A stretch of DNA of 64,000 bases. Source: Pseudomonas sp. PDM14. GTDB taxonomy: Bacteria; Pseudomonadota; Gammaproteobacteria; Pseudomonadales; Pseudomonadaceae. Numbering within the stretch: position 1 is the first letter of the stretch; each line of letters starts with the position of its first letter. The stretch lies in contig NZ_JACVAQ010000001.1 in NCBI RefSeq assembly GCF_014851905.1, positions 930,001 to 994,000 on the forward strand, given 5' to 3'. The position numbers were made by a program, and so were the translations under genes. Positions 29,482-37,831 of the stretch are shown in pieces. Below the pieces are notes generated by a model that searched no databases, had not been told where the DNA came from, and saw only the letters and a list, made by a program, of their open reading frames with translations.

Positions 29482-30149
29482 CAGCGATCCATCCTGTTGA
29501 CCAGAATCTGGGTTCTGCCCTGCGCGCGCAGCAGGCCGACAGTCATGATCTCCCGTCCCTTGGCGTAGCTCAGCACCAGGGCATTGGGCTGTTCGCTACG
29601 CGACTCCAGTGTCCAGCCCTGATTCTGCAGCTCGGCCTCGTACCAGGCGCGCGTGGCGTTCAGGTCTTCCTCGCCAAGCAGCATGACCATGCGCCCTTGG
29701 CGAATCTCGTCGTCGCTGCGCATGTCGCTGATCACCTGGGCACCTGGTGGCACCGGCATACCGGCACCCAGTGCCTGCTTACCGGCATCACTGGCCGGTG
29801 GATTGGTCAGCAGCATGCGGCCGTAGCTGTAGCGATCGTTCTGCGCCTTGACCTGCACCATCATCATGCAGTGTTTGTTGATGTGCAGAATCTGCTCCCA
29901 ACCGTTGAACTCGGTGAAATCCACCGCTTCCTGCCACTCGTCCGCATAGAACGCCTTGACCTGTTCCAGGGTGGCGGCCACGCGGAAGCTGCGACCGGCC
30001 ATCGGCGTGTGGTTCCACTGCACGTTGCCGCCAATCGAACTGACGATCATGGCGTCCATGCGCGGAAAATCGTCGTAGTCGCAATCTGCCTGGGCGCCCA
30101 GGCAAACCAGCAGGATGGTGGTGGGCAGGAGTCGGGAATAATTGTTCAT
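29481..30149 (-). CDS. Periplasmic protein of unknown function in the Tad operon
   Basis: A 222-residue protein with a signal peptide (MNNYSRLLPTTILLVCLGAQA). The mature part contains DDFPRMDAMIVSSIGGNVQW, a helix TLEQVKAFYADEW, and a second half YEAELQNQGWTLESRSEQPN. The last resembles small periplasmic domains that bind partner proteins, but I recognise no named family. It overlaps its upstream neighbour by 4 nt (ATGA) and its downstream neighbour by 1 nt, so it is translated with the pseudopilins. It may chaperone or cap the large pilin-like protein that follows. Confidence 0.7.
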   Translation of the reverse strand: MNNYSRLLPTTILLVCLGAQADCDYDDFPRMDAMIVSSIGGNVQWNHTPMAGRSFRVAATLEQVKAFYADEWQEAVDFTEFNGWEQILHINKHCMMMVQVKAQNDRYSYGRMLLTNPPASDAGKQALGAGMPVPPGAQVISDMRSDDEIRQGRMVMLLGEEDLNATRAWYEAELQNQGWTLESRSEQPNALVLSYAKGREIMTVGLLRAQGRTQILVNRMDR

Positions 30150-31057
30150 TTGAAGTAGCAAAAACCGGTGGTGGTGTTGCAATTGACGTCGCCGTCGGGC
30201 ATCGGCTTGGTGCTGACCGGTGCGAAGTTCACATCCTTGAAGGACGGCTCGAAGATGCCGATCAAACTGCGCACAACGCCCCAGAGCGGGTTGTCCTCGA
30301 TCAGCGTGCCCAGTACGAAGTCATCGGTCTTTTCGCGGAAGTGCCCTTCGCTCTGCGCCACCCAGCCATCGGCCAACACCGCCGAGTTCGCCTTGACGTT
30401 AAGCTGGTTGGCGAAGCGATCACCCAGCAGCGGTTGGCCGCCCAGCCTGCCGCCCGCCATCGGCACCGGGATGTCGATGGTGGATTTGTAGAAATTCTGG
30501 GTGGGATGAGCGACCTGCAGAAAGTCGTCGTCGCCGCCACCGAAACTGATCACCTTGAGCACCTTGTTCACCGTGCCCATGACATCGTTGTAGGTATCGA
30601 GAACGCTGTAAGCGGTGGAGGGGGTCGCCGAGTTGAGCAGACCGGAACTGGCTGCCGCACTGCCGGCAGTGGTCATGGCCTGGCCACTGTGCGTCCAGCG
30701 CCACAGGTTGTTGCTGGCGGTCGGCTGGTCGATGTCGGTGGCGGCGAAGCGGCGCGTCGTCGCTTCGTATGGCAGCAGGCGTTGCTCGGCGCTGTTGAGA
30801 ATGGCGGCATCCGAGCGGATGGCCAGGTAGCCGTCCTTGGTATCGATCTGGCTTGGCAAGGTGTCGCTGCTGCCAAAGCTGTTGTACCAGACGGTGCGTT
30901 CCCAGGCGGTATAGCGCGCCAGTTCCTGTGCCTTGTAGGACATATCGGAAAGCTTGGCCACGACCGGCACCAGCACGAACAGCAGCAGCAGACAGCCGGC
31001 AGTCATCACCACGAACTCAGCCATGGCCTGGCCTCGGCACTCACGCTTCATGGTCAT
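30146..31057 (-). CDS. TadE/TadF-like pseudopilin
   Basis: A 303-residue protein with a prepilin-like N-terminus, RECRGQAMAEFVVMTAGCLL: Gly then QAMAEF, Glu at +5. The long C-terminal periplasmic region has two cysteines near the end (DVNCNTTTGFCYF). The first ATG overlaps the upstream stop (ATGA); a second in-frame ATG two codons on (31051) is equally plausible. A minor pseudopilin of the Flp system. Confidence 0.78.
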   Translation of the reverse strand: MTMKRECRGQAMAEFVVMTAGCLLLLFVLVPVVAKLSDMSYKAQELARYTAWERTVWYNSFGSSDTLPSQIDTKDGYLAIRSDAAILNSAEQRLLPYEATTRRFAATDIDQPTASNNLWRWTHSGQAMTTAGSAAASSGLLNSATPSTAYSVLDTYNDVMGTVNKVLKVISFGGGDDDFLQVAHPTQNFYKSTIDIPVPMAGGRLGGQPLLGDRFANQLNVKANSAVLADGWVAQSEGHFREKTDDFVLGTLIEDNPLWGVVRSLIGIFEPSFKDVNFAPVSTKPMPDGDVNCNTTTGFCYFK

Positions 31058-33123
31058 TCCAGTGCCCCGGTAACGCCTTCGGTCGCACCTTCCAACACTT
31101 TGTCGGTGAGCGTTTCCAGCACCGGTTTGACCGCCGGTTTGATCAGCGTCGGCAGCTTGTCCAGCAGGCGGTCACGACCCGGTTTGATGATGAAGTCGGT
31201 GGCTAGGCCAAGCAGGTAGCCGGCCACGTTCGACGGGTTGATGTTGAGGATCTGGGTCAGGTCGATCTTGCCGGATGCGATGAATTGCACCACTCGGCTC
31301 GGCTCGCGCAGACGTGCGTCCCAGAATGGGCTGTACTGATTCGGCGACTCGTCGCGGCCGGGCGGTGCGGCGAAGTAAGTTTCCGCCGAAGAGACGGTCA
31401 TCATTCGCTCGCCGTCGCCCCAGAGAAAATCGATCGGGTTGTCGTCCACGCCTTCCGTCTGCAGGGCGAAGCGCCCCCGACGGTTGAGCACGTTGGAGCT
31501 GTCGGAGACCGGTCGCAGATTCAGGCTGTCCGGGTTGTCGCTGGTGCGGATCGCCCCCAGCGGCTTGGACACTGCGACGCTGAACTCCTTGCTACGCCCG
31601 GTTTCGGCGTGATCATCGCCCAGGACGAAAAACGATGGGGAGCCACTGTAGCCAGTGTTGACGTCTTCGGCGGCATTCATGCCGAACATCATCATCGGGA
31701 AGTTACCCCAGCCGTAGGTCACCGCATGCACCGGGTGCATGGCATCGCCATAGGGCCGTGGCTTGTTCTTGAGCATCCCCTGCGCCGGCGAACCCCATTG
31801 AGGGCCGAAGAAGAACTGATCCTGCGGACTGGTGACGAGCTGGTTGGTCGCACCGCCCAGCGGCAAGCCCAGCCCGAAATTGATGCCGTCATCGAAGAGC
31901 GTCGCGCAACCCACCAGTGGCAGACACAACTGGATCGCCAGGTCGACGCTGAGCTTGAAGCCCATCGAACTGAAGTCGATCGAACCCCAGCCGAACACCG
32001 GCATGGCCTTGCCCGCAGCAGACGTACTCATCGGGTTGTAGACGTAGGCGGTGCCGCCGTTGTTGAACACCCCGACCTCAAAACCGATCTTGAACTTGAT
32101 GGTGATGAAGCCCAGCGGCAGGGTGATTTCCGGGGTACTCAGGCCAATTGCAGCGTCGAAGTTACGCGCCGACAGCCAGTCATTGCGCTGATCGTTGATG
32201 GTGGCGGCAAAATAGCGCGAAGCATTGCCGCTGGTGGTCATGTCCTTGGTTTTGCTGGCGGTCTTGCTGTGCATTTCCGGCGCGAGATTGACCAGCATCG
32301 AGCCGGGTGTATACCCACCCAGGAAGTCGGCCAGCAGATCCTCATCGCTGGGCTCCTGTGCCGGCGTACCGCCACCTGTTCCTCCGCCCGCACCGCCCCC
32401 TGCCCCACCCGTACCACCTCCGGGAGTCGTCGCGGCGCTGTTGGCACCCCGAACCTGGTCCAATAGGGCGTCGACCGGCAGGTAGTCGGCAAAGTAGGTC
32501 AGGATGAAATTCTGCACCAGCAGCAGGCTGGATAACGGCGCCACCTCCAGCCGGTCGCCGGGCTTATCCGGCAACTGGTGCTGCGTGACGATCGCTTTGG
32601 GTATTCTCGCCTGCGCCTCGAAGGTGGCAATGGCGAAGGTCTTCTGAAAGAAGCCCATGATCATGTTGAAGCTCGACACCACATCCGGGTAGATCTTCAT
32701 CACCGGTGTAGCGGCGGCCCGCACTCCGTAGCCCAATATCTGGTACGGCAGTGTGACGGTACTGAGCACGTCGGCGATCGACGGCTTCGGCGGTATCAAC
32801 AGGATCGGCACCTGGTAGGCCGGAAAGCTGTTAACCCAGCGCGGGATATTGGTATAGCGCTTGGCCCAGGACATCAGCGCCACCACCTGGCCAATCGACA
32901 GCTCGTTGGCGACGATGGCGCGGTTGGTGTAGGCGATCAGGTTCTGGTGGCGGGCGAACAGTTTGGCCTGCGAATAGGCCGCAGCGTCGGCGGCGTTTTC
33001 CAGCTGCACACGGTCACGAGTCAGAACGCCCTGATTGAACATCAGAATCAGGGCGATCAGCGCGATGCCGATGAAGAGCAGGCCGAATACCATCGCCTGC
33101 CCTTGCTGTCGCGTGCGCTTCAC
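31054..33123 (-). CDS. tadG: TadG-like protein with a glycine-rich linker
   Basis: A 689-residue protein with an N-terminal Tad-like segment: a short leader and hydrophobic helix (GQAMVFGLLFIGIALIALIL), then LENAADAAAYSQAKLFARHQN, which is characteristic of TadG-type proteins. The +5 Glu of true pseudopilins is replaced by Phe. A Gly/Thr-rich linker at residues 234–253 separates two periplasmic regions. TadG proteins are large periplasmic or surface-linked pilus components. The start codon is GTG at 33123. It is directly downstream of flp. Confidence 0.82.
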   Translation of the reverse strand: MKRTRQQGQAMVFGLLFIGIALIALILMFNQGVLTRDRVQLENAADAAAYSQAKLFARHQNLIAYTNRAIVANELSIGQVVALMSWAKRYTNIPRWVNSFPAYQVPILLIPPKPSIADVLSTVTLPYQILGYGVRAAATPVMKIYPDVVSSFNMIMGFFQKTFAIATFEAQARIPKAIVTQHQLPDKPGDRLEVAPLSSLLLVQNFILTYFADYLPVDALLDQVRGANSAATTPGGGTGGAGGGAGGGTGGGTPAQEPSDEDLLADFLGGYTPGSMLVNLAPEMHSKTASKTKDMTTSGNASRYFAATINDQRNDWLSARNFDAAIGLSTPEITLPLGFITIKFKIGFEVGVFNNGGTAYVYNPMSTSAAGKAMPVFGWGSIDFSSMGFKLSVDLAIQLCLPLVGCATLFDDGINFGLGLPLGGATNQLVTSPQDQFFFGPQWGSPAQGMLKNKPRPYGDAMHPVHAVTYGWGNFPMMMFGMNAAEDVNTGYSGSPSFFVLGDDHAETGRSKEFSVAVSKPLGAIRTSDNPDSLNLRPVSDSSNVLNRRGRFALQTEGVDDNPIDFLWGDGERMMTVSSAETYFAAPPGRDESPNQYSPFWDARLREPSRVVQFIASGKIDLTQILNINPSNVAGYLLGLATDFIIKPGRDRLLDKLPTLIKPAVKPVLETLTDKVLEGATEGVTGALE

Positions 33124-33150
33124 CTGCGGCGCTTCCCTGCCCGAGCGGCG

Positions 33151-33411
33151 TTACTGACCGCGTTCGCCTTGCTGGTAGCTGCTCAGGTTGTGAGCGTCCT
33201 TGGATCTCGTTTGAGCTTCAGCACCGGTTGCACTTGCGTTTTGCTCTGCAGTGCCGCCACCCAGCTCGGCCGCCATGTCACCGACCTGCTCACGCACAGT
33301 ACTGCCGAACAGGTTGTAAACGACGATGGCGGAAATGGCGATCAGGGCCACGATGATGATGTACTCGGTCATGCCCTGACCCAGTTGACGTGCACGCGAT
33401 TTGAACGACAT
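33151..33411 (-). CDS. flp: Flp-family type IVb pilin
   Basis: An 86-residue major pilin precursor. Leader MSFKSRARQLG is followed by QGMTEY, giving the G/XXXXEY cleavage pattern with Glu16 at +5. A hydrophobic helix IIIVALIAISAIVVYNLF follows, then a Ser/Ala/Gln-rich tail (to QQGERGQ). The leader is short and the tail longer than in the smallest Flp pilins. GGGGAG precedes the ATG. It is the first gene of the leftward Tad cluster and is preceded by a 613-nt divergent spacer holding its promoter. Confidence 0.94.
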   Translation of the reverse strand: MSFKSRARQLGQGMTEYIIIVALIAISAIVVYNLFGSTVREQVGDMAAELGGGTAEQNASATGAEAQTRSKDAHNLSSYQQGERGQ

Positions 33412-34024
33412 GGAAGCTCCCCTCGGACCCTGCGAGTCCTTTCTTGACTACGGAAAATGACGACCAGATCCATGCCGGCATACGGACGAACCCAGGCTCG
33501 GAGTCGGCGAATACATTTCTGGGAAAAGAAAGTTCCTACCGCTCGTCACTTTTTCGACAGTAGCCCATAGCCATACCTGTGCGCCCCGTTCGTTTGGATA
33601 GGAGAGCGAGCGGCGACTCCAATTGGCAGGCCGGCCGCTGCGCGTCCCAAGCCGCTGGCGCACGGGGTTCAAGCTGAAAACGGCCTACCTTGAGCAGATG
33701 CAGCCCTGGCCCCGCTCGTCGCCTTGCGCAAAAATCCGCGCCGTCGCCTGACGCAAAATCTGCCCTGCCGATGAGAACCGAAGAGCTGTAAGGCAGCAGA
33801 ATGAGGCGCTCCTGCCCGCCCATTACCTGTCAAAAAGCCGGAAAGGCCTCACCGATTTGGGGTATACAGTTGCGCAAACAAAAACTGGCATATCCGCCAT
33901 CCATGCGAAGTCGCAGACAAAAGCGGCCTGAATTGGCGGAATCAATAGCGAGAAAAAGCCAAGGCAGCGACAGGACGCTGACCTCTTGCCACACGACTGG
34001 CGAGATGAACTCTTCGGGGGAGAA
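33412..34024. promoter_or_regulatory. 613-nt divergent regulatory region between flp and the sensor operon
   Basis: No convincing gene. It is more AT-rich than the flanks and should hold the promoters for the 13-gene Tad cluster (left) and the three-gene signalling operon (right). Two identical TTGCGCAA palindromes lie at 33724–33731 and 33870–33877, each followed by an A-rich run; a related GACGCAAAA is at 33751. GGGGAG precedes the start codon on both sides. Confidence 0.6.
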
Positions 34025-34579
34025 ATGACAACAACCACAGCAGCGTGGCTACGCAAGCGAGCCACCTCGGCGCCTTATCGTGCACATCAGACTCACTCAT
34101 ACCTCCTGGCCAGCGTGCTCAGCCTGTTCCTCGGCTTCACCTTGCTGCACAGCATCGAGGCGAGCGCAGAAACCCTGCTGACCATCAGGACGGCGCAGCA
34201 AACGCTGGATATCAGCCGGCAACAGATAGAAGCGCTGCCGCAGCACCGTGTGCACACCTCGACCTCCTGGACCGATGGCGTCAAAGACTTCGAGGGGCCG
34301 CTGATGCGTGACGTGCTGGCTTTGCTGAACGCCCCCATCGCAGAGACAGCCTCACTCAAGCTGATCGCCTGGAATGAGTACGAGGTAGACGTCAGCATGA
34401 AGGACTACCTCCAGTGGGACGTGATCCTGGCCCATCACATGGATGGCAAGGCGCTGACCAGAACCGACCAAGGCCCCCTCTGGGTCGTCTACCCCCGGGA
34501 CCAGGTTCCTGCCCTGCAGGAGTCGCGCATCGACTATCGCTGGGCCTGGATGCTGCGCCACATCGTTGTCGCACCGTAA
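34025..34579 (+). CDS. Periplasmic sulfite-oxidase-fold (molybdopterin-domain-like) protein without cofactor cysteine
   Basis: A 184-residue protein with a signal anchor at about 26–45 (SYLLASVLSLFLGFTLLHSI). The mature domain resembles the oxidoreductase molybdopterin-binding (SUOX) fold: FEGPLMRDVLALLNAP, LKLIAWNEYEVDVSMKDY, HHMDGKALT and GPLWVVYPRDQ. There is no cysteine anywhere in the protein, so the usual Mo ligand is absent and catalysis is unlikely. The start follows GGGGAG. Its stop (TAA) overlaps the ATG of the response regulator, so it is coupled to the two-component genes and probably serves as a periplasmic sensing partner for the kinase. Confidence 0.72.
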   Translation: MTTTTAAWLRKRATSAPYRAHQTHSYLLASVLSLFLGFTLLHSIEASAETLLTIRTAQQTLDISRQQIEALPQHRVHTSTSWTDGVKDFEGPLMRDVLALLNAPIAETASLKLIAWNEYEVDVSMKDYLQWDVILAHHMDGKALTRTDQGPLWVVYPRDQVPALQESRIDYRWAWMLRHIVVAP

Positions 34580-35616
34580 TGCACGCCTGCATTCTCTGCA
34601 TCGAAGATGAGGTCACGCTGCTCAACGATGTCCGTGATGAACTGACCACTGCTGGCTATCGCGTGCTCACCGCCACTTCGGCGAGCGAGGCACTGGAGCA
34701 CCTGCAGAATACGCGGCCCGATCTGATTCTGTGCGACGTCATGCTTGGGAGCGACAGCACGCGCGATGGCTACTTCGTTCACCAGCATATTCGGGGATCA
34801 CGCCCCGACCTGGCTGACACCCCCTTTCTGTTTCTCAGCGCGCTCGGGCATCGCAGCGCCATTCTCGAAGCCAAACGCGAGGGCATTGACGACTACCTGG
34901 TCAAACCGGTCGATTACGACATGCTGCTGGCGACCATCGCGGCGCGCCTGAGCCAGGTGGCGCGACTGCGCACTCACGTGCAGCGCCAGCAACCCAACCT
35001 GCTGCACCGCCTGCAAGCCATCTTCGAGCAACTGCCTGGGGCCGTCATCCTGTGCAATGCGGCGGGGCAACTGTTGTATGCCACGCCCAAGGCGCTGCGC
35101 CTCTCGGAAGAGGAAGGCATCTGGCAACGTAACGTACAGGGCAATATCATCTGGCCCGCCCTGAGCACCACCAGCGCGCTCAGAATGCGCCAGTGCCTCA
35201 ACGAACTGGCCGCCCCGGGGCAGCGAAGCGTGCTGGCTCTCGACCGTGTCAGCGCAGGATCCCCCGTGGTCGCCAGTCTGTTGTGCCTGGAGTCCCACCT
35301 CGATGGCACGCATGCGGAAAAGCTGCTGGCCATATTCGTTTCATCCACGCAAAGCCGACCACTGCCAGATGCGGAAACCCTGCGTCAGCTATTTGCCCTG
35401 ACCCCCTCCGAAGCGGCTGTGGCACTGCTGCTCGCCCAGGGCAGGCGGTCAGAGGAGGTAGCCAGCGAGCTCGGCGTGTCTTCGACGACGATCGCCTTTC
35501 ACCTGCGCAACCTCTTCTCCAAGACCGGCGCAGCCCGCCAGTCCGACCTTGTCGCACTGGTGCTGAGCACCGGCTGGGCAATGCCTGACACCAACCCTGG
35601 CGTGGCGAAAAAATAG
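34579..35616 (+). CDS. Response regulator with receiver and LuxR-type output domains
   Basis: A 345-residue regulator. The receiver domain spans residues 1–125, with the acidic pair Glu9/Asp10, phospho-acceptor Asp53 (LILCDVML) and the Lys in YLVKP. A middle region (about 145–260; FEQLPGAVILCNAAGQLLYA) looks PAS-like. The C-terminus is a LuxR-type helix-turn-helix (LTPSEAAVALLLAQGRRSEE; LGVSSTTIAFHLRNLFSKTG). It is coupled by one base to the preceding gene and followed immediately by the kinase. By position it probably controls the divergent Tad cluster, in the way the PprA/PprB pair controls Flp pili in P. aeruginosa, although the domain order differs. Confidence 0.92.
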   Translation: MHACILCIEDEVTLLNDVRDELTTAGYRVLTATSASEALEHLQNTRPDLILCDVMLGSDSTRDGYFVHQHIRGSRPDLADTPFLFLSALGHRSAILEAKREGIDDYLVKPVDYDMLLATIAARLSQVARLRTHVQRQQPNLLHRLQAIFEQLPGAVILCNAAGQLLYATPKALRLSEEEGIWQRNVQGNIIWPALSTTSALRMRQCLNELAAPGQRSVLALDRVSAGSPVVASLLCLESHLDGTHAEKLLAIFVSSTQSRPLPDAETLRQLFALTPSEAAVALLLAQGRRSEEVASELGVSSTTIAFHLRNLFSKTGAARQSDLVALVLSTGWAMPDTNPGVAKK

Positions 35617-36966
35617 ATGCTCGGCATCGACCGCAGAACGGGCCGCATGCGCGCATTCGTCCTTGGCGCCGTCCTGTTTTTCCTGCTGACGCTGGGATAC
35701 GCCCTGTACAAGCTGTTCGACCTGCAATCGGAGGTCAGCGCCGATGTGGGCGAGAACATGGTCTGGGCGCTCAGCCAAGCCGTGTACCAAAGCGGGCGCC
35801 TGTACCAGGCTGCATCCGTCACGCCCGAAACCCCTCAATCGCTGGCCGACAAGGCCCTGCATCACGAGCTGCTCAAGTCTCGCCTGATGATGCTCGAGCA
35901 GGGCCCTCAGCGCCGGTACATGCAGAAAAGCGGGGTATGGGATGACATCGAACAGGTAAGCAGAGCGCTGGATGACCCGACAGCCGACTATGCCGCCATG
36001 CAAAACGCTCTGCGCCAGGCCGGCAACAAGGTGATGATCACCGAACGCGAGGACGCCGGCGCGCAACGCGACGCTCATCGCCGGCTGGTGCTGCAAGTCA
36101 TGATGACCGTCATTGGCATTCTGCTCGCTGGCGCCCTGCTGTGCTGGCAACTGATGACCAGCCTCAGACGCGCCGAACAATCCAACCAGGAAGTCATGCG
36201 CCAACACGAGCAGGCGCGTTCTCTGCTGGAGGAGTTGCAGCAGGAGCGCTCCACCCGCCTGCGCTATCGTGACTTCGTCTCGCTCATGTCGCATCAGCTG
36301 CGCACACCGCTGGCGGTCATCGATTCGACCGCTCAACGCCTGAAACGACAGCTCGGCGGGACCGCGCAGGAACAGAACATCCTCGAGCGCGCCGATAGAA
36401 TTCGCGCCTCGGTCAACCATCTCAATCACCTGATCGAACGCGTACTGGAAGGTTTGCGCCTGGATGAGGGGGCCAGGAGCGGCGAGGAACTACCAACGCT
36501 GGAACACCATCGTTGCGATTGGCTGGCCGTGCTGGAGGGGGCTCGCGAGCGCTTTGGCGATCTGCTGAGCGAACGCACCATCCGCATGACATCCGCTGAT
36601 GGTACGGGCCCCATCTGGATTGAGTGCGATCGCATCTGGTGCATGGAAATCCTCTGCAACCTGCTCTCCAACGCACACAAGTACAGCCCTCTCGACAAAC
36701 CGATAGAGATTGACCTGCAAATCGAACAGGGCCAACTCTTGTGCGGGATACGCGATTTTGGACCGGGAATTCCCGAGACTGACCTCGAGTTGATCTTCGA
36801 GCGGTTCTATCGCAGTGAGAACACCCAGCATGTAGCGGGGATTGGCCTGGGCCTGTCCATCGCCCGAACCCTGGCACAGTGGCACCAGGGCGCCCTCAGC
36901 GCGTGCAACAGCGTGGAGGGTGGCGCGGTCTTTACCCTGACACTGCCACTCAAGGCGCGCCAATAG
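35617..36966 (+). CDS. Membrane sensor histidine kinase
   Basis: A 449-residue kinase. It has two transmembrane helices (about 13–33 and 160–178) bracketing a 125-residue periplasmic sensor. A cytoplasmic coiled region leads to the H-box FVSLMSHQLRTPL (His226). The N-box is EILCNLLSNAHKYS, G-boxes are DFGPGIP and GIGLGLSI. The ATG directly abuts the TAG of the response regulator, so it is cotranscribed with it. The kinase presumably phosphorylates Asp53 of that regulator, with input from the periplasmic SUOX-fold protein (inference). Confidence 0.94.
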   Translation: MLGIDRRTGRMRAFVLGAVLFFLLTLGYALYKLFDLQSEVSADVGENMVWALSQAVYQSGRLYQAASVTPETPQSLADKALHHELLKSRLMMLEQGPQRRYMQKSGVWDDIEQVSRALDDPTADYAAMQNALRQAGNKVMITEREDAGAQRDAHRRLVLQVMMTVIGILLAGALLCWQLMTSLRRAEQSNQEVMRQHEQARSLLEELQQERSTRLRYRDFVSLMSHQLRTPLAVIDSTAQRLKRQLGGTAQEQNILERADRIRASVNHLNHLIERVLEGLRLDEGARSGEELPTLEHHRCDWLAVLEGARERFGDLLSERTIRMTSADGTGPIWIECDRIWCMEILCNLLSNAHKYSPLDKPIEIDLQIEQGQLLCGIRDFGPGIPETDLELIFERFYRSENTQHVAGIGLGLSIARTLAQWHQGALSACNSVEGGAVFTLTLPLKARQ

Positions 36967-37127
36967 CCCCCCTCCCCCCTAGTCATAGCTACCACCAACC
37001 GTCTGGAATGACGGGCGCCACGGCTCTGGATCGGCCCATTCGATCAAACGTATCGGCAAATAGCGGTCGCCTAAGCGGCCGCCAATCCTTAGCATGAAAC
37101 GCCATTTTCACTACGCCTGGAGTCCCT

Positions 37128-37730
37128 ATGCATATCGAGGAAGCGATCAGTAGCCGCCGCGCCGTCAAGGGTTACGATCCAACCTTCACCCTCACTCGCG
37201 AGGAAAAGGACGCCCTGCTCGCTACTGCGCTGTATGCACCGTCGGCTTTCAACCTGCAGCACGTGCGCCTGGTCGAAGTCAGCGACCCGGAGCTGCGTGC
37301 GCAGATCCGCGAAGCCGGCTGGGGCCAGGCGCAGATGACCGACGCCTCGATGCTGGTGGTGATCTGCGCCCAGCTCGACAGCTGGGAAAAGAATGCCACC
37401 CGCGTCTGGGACGGCGCACCTGCCGAAGTACAGAGCTACATGAGCGGTGCCATCGACAACTACTATCGCAATCGCCCCGAGGTGCAGCGCGACGAGACCA
37501 TGCGCAGCTGCGGCCTGCTGGCACAGACGCTGATGCTCGCCGCCCGCGGCAAGGGCCTGGATTCCTGCCCGATGGACGGTTTCGACTTCGACGCCGTGGG
37601 CAAGCTGATCAACCTGCCGGACAACCACGTCATCGGTCTGATGGTCGCGGTGGGCAAGAAGACCCTCGAACCTAAGCCGCGGGTCGGCAAGCTGCCGTTC
37701 GACGAAGTGGTGATCCGCGACCGTTTCTAA
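37128..37730 (+). CDS. Nitroreductase-family flavoprotein
   Basis: A 200-residue FMN-dependent NAD(P)H oxidoreductase of the nitroreductase family. The N-terminus MHIEEAISSRRAVKGYDP carries the Arg pair for FMN phosphate. APSAFNLQHVRLVEV and the C-terminal GLDSCPMDGFDFDAVGKLIN are family signatures. The length is typical. It stands alone with a good terminator after it. Physiological substrate unknown. Confidence 0.93.
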   Translation: MHIEEAISSRRAVKGYDPTFTLTREEKDALLATALYAPSAFNLQHVRLVEVSDPELRAQIREAGWGQAQMTDASMLVVICAQLDSWEKNATRVWDGAPAEVQSYMSGAIDNYYRNRPEVQRDETMRSCGLLAQTLMLAARGKGLDSCPMDGFDFDAVGKLINLPDNHVIGLMVAVGKKTLEPKPRVGKLPFDEVVIRDRF

Positions 37731-37762
37731 CCCTGCGTTAGAAACGATTGAGCGGTTACACA

Positions 37763-37792
37763 AAAAAGGGCGTGCTCAGGCACGCCCTTTTT
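37763..37792. terminator. Rho-independent terminator after the nitroreductase gene
   Basis: A 13-bp stem, AAAAAGGGCGTGC / GCACGCCCTTTTT, with a TCAG loop. It lies between convergent genes and can act in both directions. Confidence 0.92.
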
Positions 37793-37831
37793 CATGGCCG
37801 ATGAACAGCGACGGTCAATGCTTCAGCAGCG

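Noticed and set aside
33412..34024. Sigma-54 promoter for flp
   Set aside because: I found GCAA and GCGCC near 33727, but the -24 element does not match and the spacing is wrong.
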